A stretch of DNA of 5,666 nt, taken from positions 1 to 5,666 of the forward strand of contig PTKA01000120.1 of the NCBI GenBank assembly GCA_002937525.1, in the 5' to 3' direction. Source of the DNA: Alphaproteobacteria bacterium MarineAlpha10_Bin3 (lineage in GTDB: Bacteria > Pseudomonadota > Alphaproteobacteria > UBA8366 > GCA-2717185). Numbering within the stretch: the stretch's first letter is position 1; the number at the start of each line of letters is the position of its first letter. Below the pieces are notes generated by a model. It did no database searches. It worked only from the letters and a program-made list of their open reading frames with translations, and was not told where the DNA came from. This document shows, piece after piece, positions 1 to 5,063 of this stretch. Made by a program: the position numbers and the translations under genes.

Positions 1-7
1 CAGCGTC

Positions 8-70
8 GCGCACGCTTCGCGATGCACCGCATCGCCACTGCGCACGCTTCTTGCCGAAAACCTTGGCAAG
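8..70. repeat. 11-base direct repeat, each copy followed by a hairpin
   Basis: GCGCACGCTTC occurs at 8-18 and again at 40-50. The first copy is followed by a perfect hairpin, GCGATGC-ACC-GCATCGC (19-35, 7-bp stem and 3-nt loop). The second runs into a longer-loop hairpin, CTTGCC (50-55) / GGCAAG (65-70). The region lies just downstream of the minus-strand GFA gene, whose stop is at 106-108, so transcripts of that gene would fold here. Neither hairpin is followed by a T-tract, so a classical intrinsic terminator is not supported. Because the window starts at base 1, I cannot tell whether more units lie to the left or whether this is the edge of a coding region. No reading frame here gave a recognisable protein. 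Confidence 0.4.
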
Positions 71-105
71 CCGTCTCTATGAGTCCTTATTAGCGCTCCT
101 TGGTA

Positions 106-528
106 TCAGTCGCCGCGCAGAATCGCCGGCGTCCAGTTGTTCTTGTGGCGCTGGCGTTTGTCCGCTTTGTTCTCGCCGTCAAGATTAACCGGGTTGGGCT
201 GCGGAAAGGTTGCGCGTTCGTCGAGCACGTTAACCATTACATTGGCGAACGCTTTGTCGTCATGGCGTGTATAGGCCGAAACATAGACGCCGCATTTTCG
301 GCAGATCAAAAAATCGATCACGCCAATGCCAAAACGGTAGCGTTCCAAAAGAGCTGGATCGCGCGCGGTGATTTCGATCGTGCCGGCCGGGTCGGAAATT
401 GCGCGCGCATCGTGCTTGCGGCAAAACGAACATTGACATGCCCGAACTGCCGCGTCCTTGGCCGCGATGGTCGTCTTGTAGTCAACTTTCAGATTGCCGC
501 AGTGGCAGCTTCCGTGAAAATTATACAT
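106..528 (-). CDS. GFA family (CENP-V/GFA fold) zinc-binding protein
   Basis: This 140-residue protein has the full cysteine pattern of the GFA family: C8-x-C10 in a GSCHCGNL block, C31-x-C33-x2-C36 in CQCSFCRKH, and C76-x2-C79 in CRKCGVYV. In the family these cysteines hold structural and active-site zinc ions. Founding members were described as glutathione-dependent formaldehyde-activating enzymes, but most relatives have no proven reaction, so glutathione-adduct chemistry is only a possibility. The C-terminal part (MVNVLDE, then a basic stretch ending NNWTPAIL) fits a recurrent bacterial subgroup, and the length is normal for the family. The protein is probably cytoplasmic, with no signal peptide or membrane segment. 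The ATG at 526-528 places the first cysteine block at residues 7-13, as expected; a weak GGA lies a few bases upstream. The gene diverges from the DUF1330 gene. The family call is firm; the biochemical role is open. Confidence 0.9.
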   Translation of the reverse strand: MYNFHGSCHCGNLKVDYKTTIAAKDAAVRACQCSFCRKHDARAISDPAGTIEITARDPALLERYRFGIGVIDFLICRKCGVYVSAYTRHDDKAFANVMVNVLDERATFPQPNPVNLDGENKADKRQRHKNNWTPAILRGD

Positions 529-594
529 CGTGATCCAACGCCCAAATAACTCCAGCGGTTACATCCTTGCGCTGCCGACTGGTGAAGTCCAGCA

Positions 595-617
595 CCTTCA
601 TAGGCATGATTTGAAGG
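595..617. promoter_or_regulatory. Inverted repeat in the divergent intergenic region, possible operator
   Basis: CCTTCA (595-600) and TGAAGG (612-617) form a perfect 6+6 inverted repeat with 11 bases between. It sits in the 145-base gap (529-673) separating the starts of the minus-strand GFA gene and the plus-strand DUF1330 gene, where a regulator controlling both would be expected to bind. A centre-to-centre spacing of about 17 bases would suit a dimeric helix-turn-helix regulator. No regulator gene lies in the window. A TTGAAG at 611-616 overlaps the right arm and might serve as a poor -35 box, but I see no good -10 at the right distance. Repeats of this size also occur by chance. Confidence 0.25.
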
Positions 618-662
618 GATGCCGCATGGTAGTATTGGGCGCATTGCACGCGACCAGAACCT

Positions 663-667
663 GGAGG
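663..667 (+). promoter_or_regulatory. Shine-Dalgarno GGAGG setting the DUF1330 start
   Basis: A GGAGG core (663-667) lies 6 bases before the ATG at 674. It is the best ribosome binding site in the window. It favours the start at 674 over the in-frame ATG at 626 and an upstream non-ATG start at 530, neither of which adds recognisable protein sequence. Confidence 0.7.
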
Positions 668-673
668 CCTCGC

Positions 674-1081
674 ATGTTACCGGCGCAATTGTTACGCAAC
701 GAAAATGAACTGGCGGTCATCAAGGCTATTGCCCAGAGCGGCAACGATGGTCCCGTTCTGATGCTCAATCTCAATCGCTATAAAGCGGGTTCCGGGTTTC
801 CAGGCGACGGTATCCATGGCGACTACATCGCTGGCCTGGAAAGGTTTCTGCCCGCCGTTGGCGGCCGGATCCTCTGGCGCCAGCCAGTGCATGGACAAGC
901 GGTGGGCGAACAGAACATCGACGAGATTCTGGCCGCCTGGTACCCCAGCCACCAGAGTTTTCTCGACCTATCCACCGCGCCGGGCGCGGCGGAAAATTAC
1001 CGCCTGCGGGGCGAATGCGTGGCATATGCAGTGATCCATCGCTGTTCGGGCGATCAATTTCCGTTCAGCCCATCGTCGTGA
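674..1081 (+). CDS. DUF1330 family protein (ferredoxin-like alpha+beta barrel type)
   Basis: The 135-residue product carries the DUF1330 hallmark PVLMLNLNRYK at residues 27-37, where the family consensus resembles MLNLLRFK. This is followed by a helical stretch (YIAGLERFL), the GGRILWRQPV strand (63-72), and the EILAAWYPSHQSFLDL segment (84-100) matching the family's usual line of an aromatic, Pro-Ser and helix. The fold is that of dimeric alpha-beta barrel proteins; no reaction is established for most members. There is no signal peptide or membrane segment, so the protein is probably cytoplasmic. The frame stays open upstream to 530, but the extra 48 residues look unlike protein of this family, and the GGAGG at 663-667 points to the ATG at 674. 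The minus strand here is also open, in a shadow frame without family features. The gene diverges from the GFA gene, and a hairpin follows 6 bases after the stop. Confidence 0.8.
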   Translation: MLPAQLLRNENELAVIKAIAQSGNDGPVLMLNLNRYKAGSGFPGDGIHGDYIAGLERFLPAVGGRILWRQPVHGQAVGEQNIDEILAAWYPSHQSFLDLSTAPGAAENYRLRGECVAYAVIHRCSGDQFPFSPSS

Positions 1082-1086
1082 TGCTC

Positions 1087-1105
1087 CCGAATGCCGTTTA
1101 TTCGG
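1087..1105 (+). terminator. Candidate hairpin after the DUF1330 gene
   Basis: CCGAAT (1087-1092) and ATTCGG (1100-1105) make a perfect 6-bp stem with a 7-nt loop, starting 6 bases after the TGA at 1079-1081. The position fits transcription termination or protection of the 3' end. The stem is short and the bases that follow (TCCTGGTC) are not a T-tract, so efficient intrinsic termination is doubtful. Confidence 0.35.
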
Positions 1106-1548
1106 TCCTGGTCTGAGAAGCCGAAATTTGCATAACGGGCCTAGGCCTCCGCGCTCAACTGTTTTCCTGGCACTGTCATGTATGGACGCCCCCGGTGTTG
1201 CAAGGGAAAAACTGATTTGAAGCGGCGGTAGAGCATGCAGTCATGTATCCGGCCTTATATGAGGCGAACTTTGTCAAGGATTTGCTGTGGGCACCGAAGC
1301 GACCCGTTGAACCAGGGTTAAGCCGACGGTAATTGGATGTAGCCCAAAGGGCACCATAACCTTATATCCGGTGGGAACAATGTTGGGGATCCGCAACCAA
1401 AATCCCGCATGCACGGGCGGGTCGGCTCCAGGGGGCAAAGATCAATCTTTTAGAGCGGCGTTTTTCAGCCCTGCCGGACAACGATCACATTGCCACCCTG
1501 GTTCGTTTGGGCGGCGCAGCTTCCGCGCCACCGACCCTAACTCCTTTC
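1106..1548. other. Noncoding stretch, probably including the old right end of the IS110 element
   Basis: No open frame here translates to anything recognisable; those present are shadows or chance. It lies downstream of the IS110 transposase stop, in the place of that element's right-end noncoding DNA. Visible structures are a hairpin CCCG-CATGCA-CGGG (1404-1417), an AAAGAT-CA-ATCTTT hairpin (1437-1450), GCCC-AAA-GGGC (1342-1352), an imperfect palindrome GCCTTATATGAGGC (1252-1265) and a 10-bp palindrome GGCCTAGGCC (1138-1147). A minus-strand TTGACA (1272-1277) points the same way as the transposase; IS110 elements often carry an outward -35 near the right end that pairs with a -10 from the left end in the circular form. 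The exact right boundary cannot be seen, and 1106-1240 may be host DNA. Confidence 0.4.
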
Positions 1549-2064
1549 CTAAGCCTTCAATTCCGCGCCATCGGGAAGCAATCCGGATTCCAGGAACCGC
1601 CAAAACGCGATCAAGAGCTTGCGGGCCAAGGCGACGATTGTGATGCGCCGAACCCGGCCGGTTCCGACCCTTTCGTGGAACCAGCGAGAGAGCGCCGAGT
1701 GCGGCTGATATCGCAACCACAGCCAGGCCATCTCAATCATCGTCGTTCTGGCCCGTGGGTTGCCGGCCTTCGAGATACCTTGTTCGCGCACCAGAGAGCC
1801 GCTGTTGAACGGGCTCGGTGTCAAGCCCGCATAACTGGCCACTTGGCGCCGGTTGGCGAATTTCTTGTGGGACACTTCACCGACCAAGACCGTCGCGAAT
1901 TGTGGGCCGATCGCCTTGAACCGTACAAGATGCTGGATCTTCCGGCCATCTTCATTCGCCGCCGGTTCAGCTTCAACCACGGCATCCCTCTGCGCCTCCA
2001 CCGCGCGGATCATCTCGAGGACCAGTTCCAAACGCTGCAGATGCCACGTGATTTCATCTCGAAG
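1549..2064 (-). pseudogene. IS110-family transposase, C-terminal fragment (N-terminal domain lost)
   Basis: The translated fragment of about 170 residues matches the C-terminal half of IS110 transposases (Transposase_20 / IS116-IS110-IS902 domain). It shows the coiled linker (LQRLELVLEMIRAVEAQRD), the FKAIGPQFATVLVGE helix-hairpin-helix-like motif, RRQVASYAGLTP, then NSGSLVREQGISKAGN, the block expected to hold the catalytic serine (codon near 1801-1803), and the conserved C-terminal helices WLWLRYQPHSALSRWF and ALARKLLIAFWR. It ends at TAG (1549-1551). The N-terminal RuvC-like DEDD domain, normally about 150 residues beginning with a YVGIDVSK-type motif, is absent: the frame meets a stop at 2104-2106, and the sequence upstream belongs to another transposase. 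The longest start available is TTG at 2031, inside the conserved linker. The piece is therefore a truncated, presumably inactive remnant. The part that survives is undamaged in frame, which suggests fairly recent truncation. Confidence 0.85.
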
Positions 2065-2180
2065 ATGTTGCGGCGGTTGAGGTGACGGTCCCGATTGAAA
2101 TGATTATGGATCGAGGCGTGGACGGCGGAAAATTTGTGCAAGGTCTTCATGTCCCTGAACTTTTCCATCGCCGGCGGTGT
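2055..2180 (-). pseudogene. IS6-like DDE transposase, C-terminal tail remnant
   Basis: Reading right to left, the translation contains MEKFRDMKTLHKFSAVHA followed by SIHNHFNRDRHLNRRN. This resembles the C-terminal tail of IS6-type (DDE_Tnp_IS240) transposases, whose ends typically read like ERxMxRFRxMKxLQKFxxVHASxHNHFNxERHL. The DDE catalytic region is missing: upstream sequence in the same frame (GKIPKPKLMTPP) is not recognisable and runs into the end of the molybdopterin-subunit gene at 2224. The last residues of the tail (normally AALAEWR-like) are also lost, because the frame enters IS110 coding sequence around 2055-2064. The fragment thus lies between the two, cut at both ends. The family assignment rests on recalled consensus for this motif, so IS6 is likely but not certain. 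Confidence 0.6.
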
Positions 2181-2191
2181 CATCAACTTCG

Positions 2192-2220
2192 GTTTAGGGA
2201 TCTTGCCCCGAACCTTAAAC
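2192..2220. terminator. Hairpin just after the molybdenum hydroxylase operon
   Basis: GTTTAGGG (2192-2199) and CCTTAAAC (2213-2220) form an 8-bp stem with one G-U pair in plus-strand RNA, or one A-C mismatch in minus-strand RNA, with a 13-nt loop. It begins 3 bases past the TGA of the large-subunit gene (2224-2226), where an operon terminator would lie. No T-tract follows on the minus strand. It could equally be a leftover insertion-sequence end. Confidence 0.3.
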
Positions 2221-2223
2221 ACA

Positions 2224-4575
2224 TCAGATTTTGCCAAGCGTCCGGAGGATGCGCGGCGGCGTCAGGGGAAATTCGCTAAGATTAAATTCGAACGGCGACA
2301 GCGCGTCATTCACCGCGTTCAGCACCGCGCCCATCGCCCCCGTCGTCCCCGCCTCGCCGACGCCCTTCGCCCCCAGTTCGGATGTCGTGGTCGGCGTTTG
2401 GAGATGCTCGACCTCGATATCCGGCATTTCGGCCGCCATCGGGACCAAATAATCGGCCAAGGTGCCGTTCCGCAGATAACCGTCGTCGTCGTAGATGAAC
2501 TCTTCGTAGAGTGCGCCGCCGATTCCCTGTACGACGCCGCCGCGGACCTGCTCGTCGACCAGCATCGGGTTGAGGATGCGGCCGCAATCATGGACCACTA
2601 GGTAGCGCCGGAATTCTACCAGTCCCGTATCCGTATCGACATCGAGGATAGCGACATGCAGCCCGTTCGCGGGAAGGAACATACGGTTCCGGCTGGCATA
2701 GCGCCCGATAACGGTCAGGTCCGCCGCGACGCCGTCGGGGATGGTATAGGGTTTGAAATGCCCGACCTCGGCGACCTCCGAAAGCGCCATATGGGTGGCG
2801 CCACTCACCGCATCGACAACCGAACCGCCTCGAATATCCAGGGAATTCGCCGATTTCTGCAACAACACGCCGGCGATGTTGAGGATATTCAGCCGCAATT
2901 TGCGCCCGGCGCGCAAGGCCGCCTCGCCAGCCAGCGCCGCGCCACGCGACCCCCAGGACCCGCCGCCCACCGGGCAGAGCTCGCTGTCGCCGCTGTTTAC
3001 CTTCACGTCGTCCATGGGGACGCCAACGATACCCGCGACGACCTGCTGGATGCCCGTATCGATGCCCTGCCCCTGGTCGGTCGCGCCGGTATAGCAGCGG
3101 ATTCCGCCCGAGGCTTCCAGCCGCAACAGGCAGGTTTCCTGGGCGCTGATATGCTGCCCGCCTTCCCCATAATATTCCGGGCCGATCGCGGTCAGATCGA
3201 CGAAGGTCGCGAAGCCGATCCCGCGATGGACGCCCCGTTCCCGCAACCGCGCTTGTTCGGCGCGGAAGGCATCGATGTCGATCCGTTCCAGGGCGCGGTC
3301 GAGGCAACCGTGGAAGGAAGGACGTTCCAGCGCGATACCGCCCGGCGAAACAATCGGACAATCCTCGTCGCGAAGATAGGCGCGCCGGCGCACCGCGATG
3401 GGGTCGAGCCCCAACCGTTTGGCGCCGAGATCGACAAGGTGTTCCGTCACCGCGCAGGCAATGGGATGCCCAACCGAGCGGATATGGCCCAGCGGCGATT
3501 TGTTGAGATAGGCCATGCGAACCTTGGCGCGGTAATGCTCATGCCGGTAGGGAATGCCGCAGAGGCGGATGATCTGGTTGCCCTCCGCGACGCTCGACCG
3601 GGGATATTGCGAATACGCGCCAGCATGGAAAAGATCGTCGATGTCGATCGCCAGAATGTCGCCCTCGGCGCTGAACGCCATCCGCGCGGTAACCGTGTGA
3701 TCGCGGCAATGGATATCGCCGAGAAACGATTCCAGCCGGTCGGCAATATATTTAACCGGCCGTCCCAACAGTTTCGATGCTGCGATGGCGGTCATCTCGT
3801 CGGCATATAGATGATGCTTCAACCCGAACGCGCCGCCGACATCGGGACAGATCACCCGGACGTTCTGCTCGGGAATATTCAGCAGACGGGCGTAAAGGTC
3901 CTGTTGCTGATGGGGTGTCTGGTGCGACTGATGGACGGTCAATCTATGCGACGCCGGATCGTAATCGGCAATCAGGCCGCGCGGTTCCAGACTGACACCG
4001 GTATGACGGTTGAACCGGAACCGCCGTTCGACAACGACATGCGCGTCGCCGAACGCCGTTTCCACGTCGCCTTGTTCAATCTCGGCGAAAAAAGCAAGAT
4101 TGCCGCCGAGTTCCGCGTGGATCGACGGTGCCGCATCCCCGAGCGCCGTTTGTGCGTCGCCGAGAACCGGCAATTCCTCCCAGTCGACGATGACTTGTTC
4201 CGTCGCATCCTCCGCCTCGGCCCGGCTTCGCGCGGCGACAGCGACGACGGCTTCGCCTTGCCACCGGGCGGTATCGGTGGCGAGCGCCGTTTGCTCGGGA
4301 GCCTTCATGTCGGGGAACAAGCCATGGGTCCCGCGCCAGGACGAAACCACGCCCGCCAGATCCGCGCCCGTCATGATGCGAACGACGCCGGGCATCGCCG
4401 CGGCCTCGACCGCGTCGATCACCGCGATGCGCGCATGCGGATAGGGAGACCGAACGAAAGCCAGGTGCAGCATGCGGGGCAATTGAATGTCGTCCACGAA
4501 TTGACCGCGCCCGGCCAGCAGCCGTTTCGCCCGGTCACGGGGTAGCGACAATCCGATGGGTGCCTGGAATTTCAT
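2224..4575 (-). CDS. Molybdopterin-binding large subunit, xanthine dehydrogenase / CoxL-like molybdenum hydroxylase
   Basis: This 783-residue protein is the catalytic subunit that would hydroxylate substrate at a molybdenum-molybdopterin centre. The N-terminal part (about 18-150) is the Ald_Xan_dh_C domain, with GRGQFVDDIQLP and FVRSPYPHARI; the rest is the two-part Mo-binding region. Motifs in order are DVGGAFGLK (245-253, family GGGFG/GGAFG loop), ATDQGQG (498-504), PVGGGSWGSRG (535-545), VHDCGRILNP (661-670) and KGVGEAG (737-743), whose Glu741 is the expected catalytic base. The length is usual for the family. The loop that reads AYxCSFR in form I CO dehydrogenase and AYRGAGR in form II reads HIRSVGH (364-370), so a CO dehydrogenase call is not justified; an aldehyde, aromatic or N-heterocycle substrate is more likely. 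The ATG at 4573-4575 overlaps the small-subunit stop as ATGA, so I prefer it to a longer frame starting at 4665 that adds 30 arginine-rich residues. There is no Tat or Sec signal, so it is cytoplasmic. Confidence 0.93.
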   Translation of the reverse strand: MKFQAPIGLSLPRDRAKRLLAGRGQFVDDIQLPRMLHLAFVRSPYPHARIAVIDAVEAAAMPGVVRIMTGADLAGVVSSWRGTHGLFPDMKAPEQTALATDTARWQGEAVVAVAARSRAEAEDATEQVIVDWEELPVLGDAQTALGDAAPSIHAELGGNLAFFAEIEQGDVETAFGDAHVVVERRFRFNRHTGVSLEPRGLIADYDPASHRLTVHQSHQTPHQQQDLYARLLNIPEQNVRVICPDVGGAFGLKHHLYADEMTAIAASKLLGRPVKYIADRLESFLGDIHCRDHTVTARMAFSAEGDILAIDIDDLFHAGAYSQYPRSSVAEGNQIIRLCGIPYRHEHYRAKVRMAYLNKSPLGHIRSVGHPIACAVTEHLVDLGAKRLGLDPIAVRRRAYLRDEDCPIVSPGGIALERPSFHGCLDRALERIDIDAFRAEQARLRERGVHRGIGFATFVDLTAIGPEYYGEGGQHISAQETCLLRLEASGGIRCYTGATDQGQGIDTGIQQVVAGIVGVPMDDVKVNSGDSELCPVGGGSWGSRGAALAGEAALRAGRKLRLNILNIAGVLLQKSANSLDIRGGSVVDAVSGATHMALSEVAEVGHFKPYTIPDGVAADLTVIGRYASRNRMFLPANGLHVAILDVDTDTGLVEFRRYLVVHDCGRILNPMLVDEQVRGGVVQGIGGALYEEFIYDDDGYLRNGTLADYLVPMAAEMPDIEVEHLQTPTTTSELGAKGVGEAGTTGAMGAVLNAVNDALSPFEFNLSEFPLTPPRILRTLGKI

Positions 4576-5063
4576 GCCTTCGCTTCCACAACCTCTGCGA
4601 CTTCGGCGACGGCGTCGACGATTGCTTGATATCCGGTACAGCGGCAGAAATTTCCCGAGAGGCATTCGCGGATTTCATCGCGCGTCGGGTTCCCGTTTTG
4701 CGCCAGCAAAGCCGCCGCCGTCAGCAACATTGCCGGCGTACAGAACCCGCATTGCAAGGCGTTGCGGCGATGAAAGGCGGCTTGCAGCGCCGCAATGCGG
4801 CCGCTTTCGTCCGCGCCCTCGATCGTTTCGATGTCGCACCTGTCCGCCTGAACCGCCAGCAGGAGACATCCGCGCATGATGGCGCCGTCCACCACCACCG
4901 TACAGGCGCCGCAGACGCCATGCTCGCACCCGACATGGCTGCCCGTCAGGCCCAGATCGCCGCGCAGGAAATCCACCAGATTGCGCCGTACCGGCACCTC
5001 CGCCTCGACGGCCTCGCCGTTCACCCTGAGAATGATGCGCATGTTCTTCACGGGCTCATTCAT
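4572..5063 (-). CDS. [2Fe-2S] small subunit of the molybdenum hydroxylase (CoxS-like)
   Basis: This 163-residue protein carries the two iron-sulfur clusters that pass electrons from the Mo centre to FAD. The plant-ferredoxin-type N-terminal domain has C46-x4-C51-x2-C54 and C66 (GCEHGVCGACTVVVDG). The C-terminal four-helix domain (Fer2_2) has C105-x2-C108 (QCGFCTP) and C140-x-C142 (NFCRCTGY). All eight ligands are present, as is Gln104, which in this family contacts the molybdopterin cofactor. The residue after CTP is Ala rather than the usual Gly, a mild variant. Length and domain order are standard. The ATG at 5061-5063 overlaps the FAD-subunit stop by ATGA; a second Met at residue 8 is possible but lacks that coupling. 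The stop overlaps the large-subunit start in the same way, so the three subunits are probably translated as a coupled set. Confidence 0.95.
   Translation of the reverse strand: MNEPVKNMRIILRVNGEAVEAEVPVRRNLVDFLRGDLGLTGSHVGCEHGVCGACTVVVDGAIMRGCLLLAVQADRCDIETIEGADESGRIAALQAAFHRRNALQCGFCTPAMLLTAAALLAQNGNPTRDEIRECLSGNFCRCTGYQAIVDAVAEVAEVVEAKA

Noticed and set aside
1..70. CRISPR-like array at the left edge
   Set aside because: There are only two 11-base copies, with a hairpin-forming rather than spacer-like interval and no cas genes in view.
100..549. Plus-strand open frame of 149 codons
   Set aside because: It is a shadow of the GFA gene on the opposite strand, which has the complete zinc-cysteine pattern.
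692..952. Minus-strand open frame of 86 codons opposite the DUF1330 gene
   Set aside because: The plus strand has the DUF1330 motif and a strong ribosome binding site; the minus frame has neither a known motif nor a good start signal.
1138..1147. Perfect 10-bp palindrome GGCCTAGGCC as an attachment or regulator site
   Set aside because: It is short, isolated and likely by chance in GC-rich DNA; no gene start or integrase lies next to it.
1507..2085. Plus-strand open frame of 192 codons
   Set aside because: It is antisense to the IS110 transposase fragment; the minus-strand translation shows the conserved IS110 C-terminal motifs.
2656..3810. Plus-strand open frame of 384 codons inside the operon
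   Set aside because: It lies entirely antisense to the molybdopterin subunit, whose translation shows family motifs along its whole length. The plus-strand product has no recognisable motif and reflects GC-rich codon bias.
4576..4665. Longer start for the molybdopterin subunit, adding 30 residues
   Set aside because: The extra stretch is an arginine-rich run lying in the small-subunit coding region. The ATG at 4575 gives a 4-base ATGA overlap and a normal family N-terminus.
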